From an uncultured Clostridia bacterium (lineage in GTDB: Bacteria; Bacillota; Clostridia; Oscillospirales; Ruminococcaceae), in contig CANRDI010000003.1 in the NCBI GenBank assembly GCA_947629335.1, positions 124,001-188,000 on the forward strand: a DNA stretch of 64,000 nt, given 5' to 3'. Shown one piece after another: positions 9,009 to 18,900 of this stretch. The notes beneath the pieces are model-generated. The model saw only the letters and a program-made list of their open reading frames with translations, did no database searches and had not been told where the DNA came from. Within the stretch, counting starts at the first letter, position 1; the number at the start of each line of letters is the position of its first letter. A program made the position numbers and the translations under genes.

Positions 9009-9602
9009 ATGGCTTACAGCAAAGCAAGACGGGGAACGGACAAGAGAGTTGTCAGGACAAAGAGAGCTATAAGAACGGCTCTGTTTGAGATAATTGAAAC
9101 AAAGGATATTTCTTCTGTAACGGTAAGCGAGCTTGCGCGGAAAGCGGGCGTAAACAGACGTACATTTTATACGCATTATGTGAGCATAACCGAGATCGTA
9201 GACGAGATCGAAGAAGAGCTTGTAGAAGCGCTGAGAACTATTGTAATTAATTTTAACGAAAACAATTTCCAAGAAGTTATATACGACGTCTTTATAAAAC
9301 TTAACGACATTGTTACCGAGGATTTTGACTTTTATTTCAGACATTTGAAAATGGATATACAAGGGGCTTTTGTCGGGCGTATAAATGAAATAATAGACGA
9401 ACTTTCGGGAAAAATCGTAAAAAGCCTTACGGATATACCTTTTGAAAGGGCAAAACTTGCCGCGACATTTGCCGTGGGCGGATTTATAACAGCGTTTTTC
9501 GACTGGAAAAACAGGAAAACTTTATCTCTTGAAGAAACCGCAAAGATCGTCAGCGCGGCTTCGGAAGGATGCATAAAGGAGATATATACAAGCAGATTTT
9601 AA
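9009..9602 (+). CDS. TetR/AcrR family transcriptional regulator
   Basis: This 197-residue protein has an N-terminal TetR DNA-binding domain (about residues 12-60): the segment VSELARKAGVNRRTFYTHY is the recognition helix-turn-helix followed by the Phe-Tyr-x-His-Tyr signature. The C-terminal ligand/dimerisation domain is divergent, as usual. It probably represses a transporter or enzyme gene in response to a small molecule. The only gene in the same transcription unit is a 43-residue membrane microprotein 12 bases downstream, so that microprotein is the only local target candidate. Confidence 0.9.
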   Translation: MAYSKARRGTDKRVVRTKRAIRTALFEIIETKDISSVTVSELARKAGVNRRTFYTHYVSITEIVDEIEEELVEALRTIVINFNENNFQEVIYDVFIKLNDIVTEDFDFYFRHLKMDIQGAFVGRINEIIDELSGKIVKSLTDIPFERAKLAATFAVGGFITAFFDWKNRKTLSLEETAKIVSAASEGCIKEIYTSRF

Positions 9603-9614
9603 GGAGAAGTTTTT

Positions 9615-9746
9615 ATGGAAATTATGAATGATGCTGTAAATCAGATCCCAGCGACAGGATTTGACGGCGTAGGAGTTTTAATAGCAGTCGCGGCTGTCGC
9701 TCTTGCGATAGTTTTGGTGCTGGTGTTTACAAAGAAGAAAAAATAA
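9615..9746 (+). CDS. 43-residue membrane microprotein with IPATG sorting-like motif
   Basis: This short frame follows the TetR gene after AAGGAGAAG, a good ribosome binding site. It encodes ten polar residues, then IPATG at residues 11-15, a hydrophobic helix of about 22 residues (VLIAVAAVALAIVLVLVF) and a KKKK tail. That order (xPxTG, helix, positive tail) is the layout of a sortase cell-wall sorting signal, yet there is no signal peptide and almost no mature protein in front. It may be a real sortase substrate, a small membrane effector, or a remnant of a larger surface protein. It was found by hand and is too short for routine gene finders. Confidence 0.7.
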   Translation: MEIMNDAVNQIPATGFDGVGVLIAVAAVALAIVLVLVFTKKKK

Positions 9747-9825
9747 CAAGCGAAAATCCTTGATTTGACTTCTGTTAAGGAAAATTCGGCGTTTATAAAA
9801 CCACAAATAGGTTTTTATACAAGTT

Positions 9826-9869
9826 GGGGGAAAACTTTTAAAAAAGTTTTCCCCCAAACTCCTTTTAAC
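9826..9869. repeat. Dispersed palindromic repeat, family A copy 2 (shortened)
   Basis: The inverted repeat gggggaaaactttt...aaagttttccccc (9826-9855) is followed by a diverged piece of the tail (ctccttttaac). The left flank tttttatacaag matches the flank of copy 1 (tttatacaag at about 3924-3933), showing that the repeat unit extends to the left. It may also act as a terminator for the TetR unit. Confidence 0.7.
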
Positions 9870-9906
9870 AGTATACAGTTTATAGTGTAAAGTAAACAGC
9901 TGAGGT

Positions 9907-9927
9907 ATCGCCTGTGGCGATTTTTTT
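9907..9927 (+). terminator. Intrinsic terminator
   Basis: A 6-bp stem atcgcc/ggcgat with a 3-base loop (tgt) is followed by a run of seven T. It lies between two family A repeats and probably ends the TetR-microprotein transcript. Confidence 0.65.
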
Positions 9928-9937
9928 AATATTTATT

Positions 9938-10016
9938 GGGGGAAAACTTTTGAGAAAGTTTTCCCCCAACCCCTTTTCAAAACTTTTATGTAACATGCTG
10001 TAATGGAAATGCACTC
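9938..10016. repeat. Dispersed palindromic repeat, family A copy 3
   Basis: The inverted repeat and full tail match copies 1 and 4 closely, including the conserved ccccttttcaaaactttt and the taacatgctgtaatggaaatgcac-like end. It lies just beyond the 3' end of the minus-strand epimerase gene. Confidence 0.75.
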
Positions 10017-10029
10017 CTGCTCTCCATGC

Positions 10030-10887
10030 TTATACAGCCGCAACAGTATAAGTAAACGTCTTTTCTTCTCCCGCCTTCGCGGTAACAACTCCGAACTTCT
10101 CGCCAAAAACGCCCGAACAGTCGTCATAGTCCTGTGAACCGCACCACGGCTCAATGCAAAGGAACGGCGCGTTTTTCGCCTGCCACAGTCCGAGACCCGT
10201 AAAGTCGGGGAAATCTACGCGGATACCTTTGCGGTTTTTGTCAAGCAGCTTTACCGAGCGCGAAGCAGGATGTTCCATATGCAGAACGTCGTTCATAAAC
10301 ATATCGTGGTTTAGCGGCATAACTTTGCTGTTTTCAATAACTGTGCGGCGGTTGTTGTGTTCGTAAACTCCCGTTTTGGTGTTGTAGTTCGGGATATTCG
10401 CGGTTTCTTCCTTCTCGAATTCAAGAACGTAGTCCGTAAATTCTCCGGGACAAGCAAACGCAGGGTGCGCGCCGATACAGAACGGCATATCCTCCGCGCC
10501 GTTGTTTTTTACTTTCTGAGTGATCTCAATTCCGTCAGAGGTAAGCGTATAGATGATCGTAAACTTAAAGTCAAACGGATAAACAGACTTCGTTGTTTCA
10601 TTCGGAGTAAGCGACAAAGTGACCGAGCTTTCCGTCTGCGCCTCATTCGTCAGCAGGAAATCACGCGCGAAACCGTGTTTCGGGATACGGTATTCCTCGC
10701 CGCCGATAAGGGTCTTCTTATCCCTGAGCGTTCCTATCATGGGAAACAGCAGGGGAGAAGTATTCGCCCAATAAGTCGGGTCGGCGTTCCACATAAGCTC
10801 TTTGCCGTTTACGACGAGCGATTTCAGTTCCGCACCCTTTTGGTTGATCTTTGCCGAACAGTTGCCGTTTTTGAGAACAATTTCCAT
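10030..10887 (-). CDS. Aldose 1-epimerase family protein (LacX-like)
   Basis: This 285-residue beta-sandwich protein is of the galactose mutarotase superfamily, LacX subgroup. Diagnostic strings are KGAELKSLVVNGKELMW near the N-terminus, LLFPMIGTLRD around residues 50-60 and GAHPAFACP near the middle (the catalytic His is in HPAF). It interconverts sugar anomers or related hexose derivatives in the cytoplasm. The ATG at 10887 has AGGAGG upstream and is preferred over a start 12 codons further up. It has its own promoter, which overlaps the end of the preceding minus-strand gene. The sugar is unknown. Confidence 0.9.
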   Translation of the reverse strand: MEIVLKNGNCSAKINQKGAELKSLVVNGKELMWNADPTYWANTSPLLFPMIGTLRDKKTLIGGEEYRIPKHGFARDFLLTNEAQTESSVTLSLTPNETTKSVYPFDFKFTIIYTLTSDGIEITQKVKNNGAEDMPFCIGAHPAFACPGEFTDYVLEFEKEETANIPNYNTKTGVYEHNNRRTVIENSKVMPLNHDMFMNDVLHMEHPASRSVKLLDKNRKGIRVDFPDFTGLGLWQAKNAPFLCIEPWCGSQDYDDCSGVFGEKFGVVTAKAGEEKTFTYTVAAV

Positions 10888-10922
10888 ATAAACCTCCTGT
10901 ACAAAAATAAATTTACAACTCA

Positions 10923-10951
10923 ATTATACAACATTTTCCCAAAAAAATCAA
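10923..10951 (-). promoter_or_regulatory. Promoter of the LacX-like gene
   Basis: On the minus strand, TTGATT (10951-10946) and TATAAT (10928-10923) are spaced by 17 bases. The -35 box overlaps the stop codon of the upstream gene. Confidence 0.6.
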
Positions 10952-12213
10952 GTGAATTTCGGTCTTTTATCCGAATGTTTTTTCACCCATGCTCTTAAAA
11001 TGAGGATAAGGAATACAATTATTGCGATAAACAACATTAGCTTTATAATTATCGTGAAAATATCGTTTTCGCGGACAGAGAGCGCGTAGATCTGTCCTTT
11101 TGCGTCGCGGAAATACATTATGCCGCTGTTTGAAACGGCAATTTTCCCGTCTGTAAAGTCGATTATCTTTACTATCTCCGAAAGCGAAAGCTCGTCGTTG
11201 TTGTCTAAAACCGAATACAGATACCATTTTCCTTCGCTTTCGACGGGCGATACCACATATGCTCTTAACCCGCCGCCTGTTGTGACAACAGGCGTACAGC
11301 CGTTTTTAAGCTCCTCATATGTTTTGATTATCTCCATATTCAGCGCGTCAACAACATGAAAACCGTTTGTTGAGGAAATAAACAGCTTGTTTTCATATTC
11401 AACGGGTGCGCTCAGTTCTCCGCCTGCTTCGAGAGACATCAGAGAGCCTTCTTCGGCAGTTCCGTCGGCTTCAAGACGAACTTTACAGATAATTCCGTTT
11501 TCCGCGCTCATAAATATTGCGTACTTTCCCGCGAAAACGTAGTTTATCTTTTCGCCTATATCATTTTCGACATAAACATTTTCGTCATTTTGATGAACGA
11601 CAAGTTTTTCTCCCGCTCCGAATACGACAAAATCCCCGTACAATCCCGCCGAAGTAACTTTGTTTTCGGTTTTGTATTCCCAGACAATTTCGAGTTCTTT
11701 ATTAAGGTCTGCACAGATAAACGAATAACCATCATCGTTTTTCACACCGAAGTAAACAAGCCTGTCAATTGCCGCAACGTCGGTAATTATCTCTCCAAAT
11801 TGCTTTGAACATTTTACGCTCATATTTTCAAGGTTTACGGCATATAGCTTAGTCCTTGCGGGCTGTAGCAATACGTCGTTTATGACAACTCCGCGCGAGC
11901 TTTCCGATACTTTTTCATCAAGCTCCGCAGTCATTTCAGTTTCGCCCGTTTTTTCGCTTATCTTAAATACTTTGTTTCCCGTCGGCGAGAGCAAGAATTC
12001 CTTGTACGAAAGCGGAACGCCCGCCGTTTCCGCTTCTCCCGTAGAGAATTTAATTTCGACATAGTTTTTGTTGTATGGCGTTCCCGCCGCTGTTACTGCG
12101 TCTTCTCCCGCAAACCCCGCGCTTTCGGCAGATTTCGCACTTTCGGCGAAAACTCCGACGTTTAAATATGCCGTAAATAACAGCAAGATGATAAAACTTA
12201 CAAACTTTTTCAA
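10948..12213 (-). CDS. Secreted beta-propeller-like protein with C-terminal membrane anchor
   Basis: This 421-residue protein has an N-terminal signal peptide (about 1-23), a large extracytoplasmic region rich in short beta-strands resembling PQQ/WD-type propeller blades, a membrane helix near 383-403 (IIIKLMLFIAIIVFLILIL) and a short basic tail. The start is TTG, read as Met, overlapping the addA stop codon (TTGA); GGAGAGG lies 10 bases upstream, so expression is coupled to addA. The function is unknown. Another propeller-plus-helix protein is encoded at 60439-61635, but with the helix at the N-terminus. Confidence 0.7.
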   Translation of the reverse strand: MKKFVSFIILLLFTAYLNVGVFAESAKSAESAGFAGEDAVTAAGTPYNKNYVEIKFSTGEAETAGVPLSYKEFLLSPTGNKVFKISEKTGETEMTAELDEKVSESSRGVVINDVLLQPARTKLYAVNLENMSVKCSKQFGEIITDVAAIDRLVYFGVKNDDGYSFICADLNKELEIVWEYKTENKVTSAGLYGDFVVFGAGEKLVVHQNDENVYVENDIGEKINYVFAGKYAIFMSAENGIICKVRLEADGTAEEGSLMSLEAGGELSAPVEYENKLFISSTNGFHVVDALNMEIIKTYEELKNGCTPVVTTGGGLRAYVVSPVESEGKWYLYSVLDNNDELSLSEIVKIIDFTDGKIAVSNSGIMYFRDAKGQIYALSVRENDIFTIIIKLMLFIAIIVFLILILRAWVKKHSDKRPKFT

Positions 12214-15200
12214 ATCTTTACAGCCTCTCCGTTTGAAAAGGAATAGAGATAGATCTCCTTTACGGGCTTTCCGAAGAGTTTCGGAGCTACAGCCGCGTAA
12301 ATCCTGACCTGAAGCGAATAGTTTTCCTTTTCTTTTAATAAATTTTCCTTTGTGTCTGATTTATAGTCTACGATAACAATTCCGTCGTCCTCTTCAAAAA
12401 GCATATCTATCTGCCCTTGTATGGCGGTATTTTCTCCTAAATCGAAAATCCCTATATCATCTCCCGAAAGCTCCGCATAAAAAGAGAACTCCCGCTCAAC
12501 GCGCCTGCTTCTGAGCATTCTCTGTCCGAGCGTTCCCGAAAAGAATTCCGAAATTTTATCTTTGTTTACGAGATTTTCTTCTTCCTCAGTAATTTTCCCC
12601 ATTGCGCAAAGCTCTGATACTGCCTTTGAAACCGCCGCTTTCAAATCGTCCGCTGTGCAAAGCCTTTTTATGGCTATATGCTCCATTGTGTGGTGATAGG
12701 CGTTTCCGACGTCTGTTCCCTTTATGCCCGAACTTACTGCAAAAGAAGGCTTTGTCAGCACAAACGGCATAACGTCGTTTTTATGCGCAAGCTCCGTTAC
12801 GGAATATTTTGCGCGCTGTACGGTTTCTTCTTCATTTCGATACTTTTTACCGATAATTTCTTCAAGGCTTTTTTCCGTTAATTCTTCGCCGTTTATATTT
12901 TCGGACTGATTGTCTGCATTAACGTCAGACGCAGCCTCAGACGCGGTATTTATCTGTTCGGAAGAAGTTTCGCTGTTTAGGGGAATGTCGGTAATGATTT
13001 CCGCAGAATAATTTTTCTGGATAAGTTTTCTCCAGATCCATTTAAAAGGTATCGTTCCCTCGTAAAAATCATCTTCATAAAGCGGTACTTTTTCTTCTTT
13101 TGAGAATTTCCCGATCATAATAAGTTTATCCTGCGCTCTTGTCATAGCGACATATAAGAGCCTCAGTTCTTCGCCTATGGGCTTTTGACGGTTTACAATT
13201 TTTATAGCGTTATGTGCAAATGTATTTGCCTGATAACGTGCTTTTTGGTCTACGAAATTTATCGAAAAGAAATGGTCGTGATTTATGAGAAAGTTTCCCG
13301 AATAATCGCTGTTGTTAAACATTGTCTGAAGCTCTGCAAGTATAACGACAGGTATTTCGAGACCCTTGCTCACGTGAAACGTCATTATCCTTACGGAATT
13401 TTCTGCGTCTTCGGGTATGGACGCTTCTTCAATCTCGCCCCGTTTGTTTTCTTCTATCTGCCTTATAAATCTCAGAAAATCGCAGAGCGTTCCTCCGTCG
13501 CGCGCCACAAACTCTTCGGCGATCTTTTCAAAGCGGTGAAGATTTGCCTGACGCCTTTTGCTTTCGTCAAGAGCGCATACAACCGCATAAATATCCGTGT
13601 CAGCGCAGATCTTTCTTATCAGATCGACGATAGAGTTGTTGCTCATAAATCTGCGGAAGTTTGTTATATCATTTTGTGCAGCGAGAGCCTTCGGGTTTAT
13701 TTTTCGTAAAATGCCTTTTTCTGAAAGTGATTTTTCATATTCTTCGGCTTTTTGTTTAGCGCTTGACTGACCGTAATCCCCGCGTTCTCCGAAAGATGAA
13801 GAGCAGAATTTCAGACATTCGCAGAGCGCATAATTTTTAAGGCATTCCGATATGCCCTCGGTTTCATTTGAAAATTCATCGGGGAAACCCAAAGTTCCGA
13901 GCCTGAGCTTTGCCGCGTCGTCTGCTGTAAACCGATACAGCGGCGACATAAGAACATAAAGAAGTTCTTTGTCATTAAGCGGATTGTCGATAACTTTAAG
14001 ATAGTTTACGAGAAGCGCGGTTTCTTCCGATTCGAGAATGTTCTGCCCGTTCGGAGCGGCTGACGAAATTCCGAGTTCTGAAAGCGCTTTTCTGTAGTTT
14101 TCGATCTTTCCCTTGTTCCTTAAAAGAATTGCAAAATCGGAATAATTCGGTCTGCAAAGAACTCCGTTTTTTGTTATCTTGAAATTTTCGTCATGCATAA
14201 GCTCGTAGATCTTTTTCGCAGCAAAATGCTCCTGACCCGTTTCTTTTGAATTTACGGCATAAATTTCCGTGTCGTATATTGAATTGTCGTCGGCGTCGGG
14301 AAAATGCGCTCCGCATACAAGTTTTGTCTCATCATTATAGTCAACTCCGCCGTATTTTTCGGTCATAAGTCCGAAAAACGCGTCATTTACTGTGTTTATC
14401 ACAGACGGTCTGCTTCGGAAATTATTTGTAAGCGGAAGTTTTGTAAAACCCTGTTCTCCTTTGCAGAGCTTAGCCATTATTTCGGGATTTCCTCCGCGAA
14501 AGGCATAAATTGACTGTTTAATATCTCCAACAAAAAAACGCTGTTCTTTTCCGATAAGTCTGAATATTTCCGCCTGTACGTCGTTGCAGTCCTGAAATTC
14601 GTCAACAATAACGCACGAAAATCTTGATGAAATAAGCTCACGAAAATCCTCGTCGTTTTTCAGCCTGTCAAGCAAAAGCAGCTCGCAGTCCGAAAAGTCG
14701 ATATATCCTTGTTCGTGTTTTATTTTGTTGAAATGACCGCGATAAATTTTTAATAGTTTTTTAAAGGCAGTAATAACCGTTCTGTTATGAAAAAGGTTTT
14801 GTTCTTCTTCGGAGGCAGAAACGCTTAATTTTGCCAGCTCGTCAAATATTGTATCCGTACATTTTTTTGCTCCGGAAAAGCCTTTTTTAAACTCATTCTG
14901 CTTATCCGCTGTTCCGATATCGGGAACTCCGAGCTGGGCAAATTCCGATATTTTTTCGAGAGCTTCTATAGAAGGAGAGGCAGTAAATGTCCGCATAAGC
15001 TCTTCAAGAGAAGAAAGACTTTCGATATATTCGGACATTTTTTCGCAAATTGACGTCTTTTTTTCTTTATCGGATTTATCCTTTTTTGTTTTGCCGTCGG
15101 GGAGATTTTCGGCATATTTGCTGTATTCTGTAAAACAATTTTCGAGAATATCGTGATAAAAAAGAGCCTTATCATATTGCCCTTTTATAAATTCTGTAAA

Positions 15201-15872
15201 TATCGGGAGGTATTGCTCTTTAAGCGCATCAATGCTGCTATAACATTCCGCCGCTTTATCGAGCCAATTTTCGCTGTCCGCATAAGAACTCAGCGTTTCG
15301 GAAACCGAGATTATTCGTTCAAAAAGCTCGTTGTCGTTTTCAAAATTAAACGAATAGAAAAGCAAGTTCCTTTCATTTTCGGAAAACAACTCGCCGCTGT
15401 AGAAATCCTGTTTAGTGAGATTTATCGCATTCCATTGAAGTGCAGCAGTCTTGGTCTCGTCCGCAATGGTTATGTTTACGGGCAGATCGAACTTTTCGAT
15501 GTTGTCTTTTATTATCCCAAGGCAAAATGAGTTTATCGTAGAGATAGAAGCATTTCTGAGCCTTACAGCCTGTTCTGCCAGAAAATCTCGTTCCTTGCCG
15601 TTTTTGCTTTCCTCTATGCGCTTTGCGAGAGAAGAACTCAGCTTTTCACGAAGATGCTGAGTAGCGTTTACGGTAAATGTCATAATGGCGAGCGAATCCG
15701 CTCTTATAGGGTCTTCATAGTTTGAAATAAGCCGCAAGACCCGCTCGACAAGCATTGTCGTTTTACCTGTTCCTGCCGCAGCAGAAACGACGGTAGGATC
15801 GTTTATTCCTGCGCCGATAGCCTTTTTTTGCTCGACGGTCGGTTCGTTTGCGGCGGTTATGTTTTCACTCAT
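12210..15872 (-). CDS. addA: ATP-dependent helicase/nuclease subunit A (AddA)
   Basis: This 1220-residue protein is a UvrD-type superfamily 1 helicase with a C-terminal RecB-family nuclease. Walker A (AAGTGKTT) is at about residues 32-39; CVIVDEFQDCNDVQ is motif II; LRLLYVAMTRAQD is motif VI. The nuclease motif VDYKSDT lies near residue 1168. With AddB it resects double-strand breaks and acts at Chi-like sites, loading RecA. A frame extending 10 codons upstream lacks a ribosome binding site, while ATG 15872 follows GGAG. The gene is 40 bases downstream of addB in the same operon and overlaps the downstream propeller gene. Confidence 0.95.
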   Translation of the reverse strand: MSENITAANEPTVEQKKAIGAGINDPTVVSAAAGTGKTTMLVERVLRLISNYEDPIRADSLAIMTFTVNATQHLREKLSSSLAKRIEESKNGKERDFLAEQAVRLRNASISTINSFCLGIIKDNIEKFDLPVNITIADETKTAALQWNAINLTKQDFYSGELFSENERNLLFYSFNFENDNELFERIISVSETLSSYADSENWLDKAAECYSSIDALKEQYLPIFTEFIKGQYDKALFYHDILENCFTEYSKYAENLPDGKTKKDKSDKEKKTSICEKMSEYIESLSSLEELMRTFTASPSIEALEKISEFAQLGVPDIGTADKQNEFKKGFSGAKKCTDTIFDELAKLSVSASEEEQNLFHNRTVITAFKKLLKIYRGHFNKIKHEQGYIDFSDCELLLLDRLKNDEDFRELISSRFSCVIVDEFQDCNDVQAEIFRLIGKEQRFFVGDIKQSIYAFRGGNPEIMAKLCKGEQGFTKLPLTNNFRSRPSVINTVNDAFFGLMTEKYGGVDYNDETKLVCGAHFPDADDNSIYDTEIYAVNSKETGQEHFAAKKIYELMHDENFKITKNGVLCRPNYSDFAILLRNKGKIENYRKALSELGISSAAPNGQNILESEETALLVNYLKVIDNPLNDKELLYVLMSPLYRFTADDAAKLRLGTLGFPDEFSNETEGISECLKNYALCECLKFCSSSFGERGDYGQSSAKQKAEEYEKSLSEKGILRKINPKALAAQNDITNFRRFMSNNSIVDLIRKICADTDIYAVVCALDESKRRQANLHRFEKIAEEFVARDGGTLCDFLRFIRQIEENKRGEIEEASIPEDAENSVRIMTFHVSKGLEIPVVILAELQTMFNNSDYSGNFLINHDHFFSINFVDQKARYQANTFAHNAIKIVNRQKPIGEELRLLYVAMTRAQDKLIMIGKFSKEEKVPLYEDDFYEGTIPFKWIWRKLIQKNYSAEIITDIPLNSETSSEQINTASEAASDVNADNQSENINGEELTEKSLEEIIGKKYRNEEETVQRAKYSVTELAHKNDVMPFVLTKPSFAVSSGIKGTDVGNAYHHTMEHIAIKRLCTADDLKAAVSKAVSELCAMGKITEEEENLVNKDKISEFFSGTLGQRMLRSRRVEREFSFYAELSGDDIGIFDLGENTAIQGQIDMLFEEDDGIVIVDYKSDTKENLLKEKENYSLQVRIYAAVAPKLFGKPVKEIYLYSFSNGEAVKI

Positions 15873-15912
15873 ATTTTTCTCCGTTCTGTGTTTTGACGGC
15901 ATTTAAGCCCGA

Positions 15913-18900
15913 TCATTTCTGCCGTTCGGGATTTTTGCAAATTCCGTATAATTCGCAGAATTTACAGGGATCGTTTGAGCTTTTGCTCTGCTTTTCGGTT
16001 TGTTCGGAATTTGAGATTCCGTTTTCCCGAATATTTTTATCCTTATAAGCGAGCGGCGTAGCGCTTATATCTCCGCCGTAAATCTTTTCGAGCATTTTTG
16101 TGACCGTGGCTATACATTCGTCCGTAAGTTCTTTGAACTCTTCGTTTGTAACGGAATTTTCGCCGTTTAGCATAAAAGAACTGTTTATTTCATTTATGAT
16201 CTTCTGTTTTTGTTCTTCGTCAATGTCTTTAAAGACCTCGGCTATCTTTTCGGTAACGTTTTTCAGATTGTTTTCAATAAATTCATCATTTATGTAAAGA
16301 CCGTTCGGGTGATGATTCATTTCGAGCAGATGGAATGCTTCGAGCCTTGTTTTTGCAGCTCCCGCATTTTTTGAGGGAATATAGCTTATCTCTCCGGGAA
16401 GGACTTCAATGGTTTTATTTTCGGCATTCGCGCTGCAAAGAGCCGTAAGATACAGAAGCATTTGTATATTCTCGCCGTTTTTTGCGCTTTCCTTGTCAAA
16501 TGACTTTGCTTTTGATTTATAGTCGATAACTCTCAGATAAAGACGGGGCTTATTGTCCTTTTCGGCATACATAATATCGAGCCTGTCAAGTTTTCCTCCG
16601 ATAAGAACCTGAGTATTGTCGGAAAGCCTTAATGAAAGCGGCTTTGATAAAAGCTCGAAAGTGTTTTTTGAATTATCGCTGTGTTCGGGATTGCCGCTTT
16701 CGGTCATCAAGGAGTTTTCACTGTCGGGAAGATTTCCGTTAAATTCATTTGTATCAAGTGTAAATTCGCATTTGTTTTCATTTGAGATATTCAGCTCAAA
16801 AAACTGTGGACTGTAAGACCTTACGGAAAGCTCGGTCTGCATTGTTATCAGAAGGTCTGCGGCAGAAGAAGCAATGTTTCTGAACAGGAAAACCGTTCTT
16901 TTGTCGTCGTCATGATCTCCGTTTGTCTGAGTTTTCAGATATTCATACAGAATTTCTTCCGAAGCGTTAAGGAAATCATTTCGTCCGAGCTTAAAAAATT
17001 CGTCCATGTTGTCCTTATACTTCGTAAAGATATTCTGCATAACATAATGCAGCGCATTTCCGCGGTTTGAGGCGTTAAATTCGCGCTTTATTTTCTCGCG
17101 GATACCGAGTTCTTTTGTGCAGAAAAAAGAAAACGGGCATTGAATGAGCTTTTCGACCTGTGTAGCGCCGATAGACAACTTGTTTTTTCGATCTCCAAGC
17201 GAGAGTTTAAAAAGACTTTTCGAGGTGTTTTCCGAAATCTTGTGCGTATATGCGTTTTCTGTAGAGCGGCTTTCGCGTATCTCGTCGAGCTTTTGCACAA
17301 ATTCTTTATAGCCGTTCGCTTCAAGATAAGCCCGCATAGCGTCGGCGCTTTGCGAATTTTCTCCTGTGAGACTTGCGGCATAGCGCTGTTTTACGGCTCT
17401 TATCGAGCGGCAGTAAAAAGCGTCGCCGAGACTTTCGGCTTTTATCGTTTTTATATCGGGGAAAACACGTTTTATGTCGCCGAAAATTGTCGAGCGTGAA
17501 ATCTTGTTTCCCGAAGCGTCATATTCCGAACAGCTTATGCTCAGAAATTCAGTCGGCAGGCAAACCGCCCTGTACGCGCGGTATAGCGACAAGCTGTATT
17601 GTTCTTTAAGATCTTTGAGCGATTGTGCGCGAATATCGTCCGAGTCGGCATTTGCGCGAATAAGGTTTGTGACAAGCTCCGACTCATATTCCGAAAAGAT
17701 ACCCATTCCGTCCGAAGCAGCGGGAAGCTTTTCATATGACGCTCCGACAATGAATACAGCTTTAACGCCGTCCGCGCGGGTCCTGTCTATATCTCCGACA
17801 AGAACGCAGTCGCGGTATTGCGGCGGTTTTGCGAGGGTAGTATTTGTACAAATTTCGGCAAAGAGCCTGTAATATTCGTCGAGCGAGATATTTTCGCCCG
17901 AAAGTTCTGTTTCAAATACATCAAATATCTCTGCGAGAGAGTTCCATATCTGTTGGTTCAAGCGTACTGTATCGCTGTCGAAAACCGAATTATTGCCGCC
18001 GCGGCTGTAACAGCGCGAGATAAGCGTTCTTTCTATACCTACCTCGTTTGCCGCAAAATCATAGATCTCTCTTGTTATCACAGCGCCGTCTTTGTTCAAT
18101 ATCTTTTCCCGAAGCCGAAGTATCGGCTCTGCAACGGCTTTTCTGATGATTTCGGCGTTTATTCGGCTTAGGCTGTTCATATCTCCGAATGTAAATTCTT
18201 TTTTTATGTGCTTTGCAGACAAATTCCATTCAAAAATATAATTTTCAAAAACGTCAATATCTTTATCGGAAATAGGCGCTGTTCCGTCCGCGTCGGGTTT
18301 GCTGTAAAATCCTGTTTTAAGACAGCTCAGTATATTATCGACATTGAAATTTCTGAGGACATTCAAAAGCGATATAAAGAAATTTACGAGCGGCTGATAT
18401 AAAATAGGTTCGGGAATGTCAAGAAAAAACGGTATCTCATATTTTTCAAATGCGTCGCGGATATATTTCCCATAGCTTGCGTCCGCGCATAAAACAGCCG
18501 TTTCGCGGTATAAAAGTCCTTTGTCGAGGCAGAGCTGTTTTATTTTTGCGGCAGTATAATCCGCTTCTTCAAAAACATCGCGCGCACTCACCGTTTCGCA
18601 TGCTCCGTTCGGATAAATCTCGCTCTTTTCATTTCCGAAAATTTTTTCCGAAAGCTCTTCAAGAGGAGCGCAAAGGCGCTTTTTTAGGTCGTCTCTTTCG
18701 ACCACTGCTTGTATGTTTTCGTTTTCGGCATAAGAAATGATCCTGTCGCGCTGGGCGAAAATTCTTCCGAAAACGTTTTCCCTCGGAGCGTCTTTGGTGT
18801 CCGCGACAAATGCAAACACAACATTTTCCGCCTTTGCCGTCATTCTTCGGATAAATTCCATTTGGCTTCCCGTAAAGTCGTTGAAACAGTCCACAAATAC

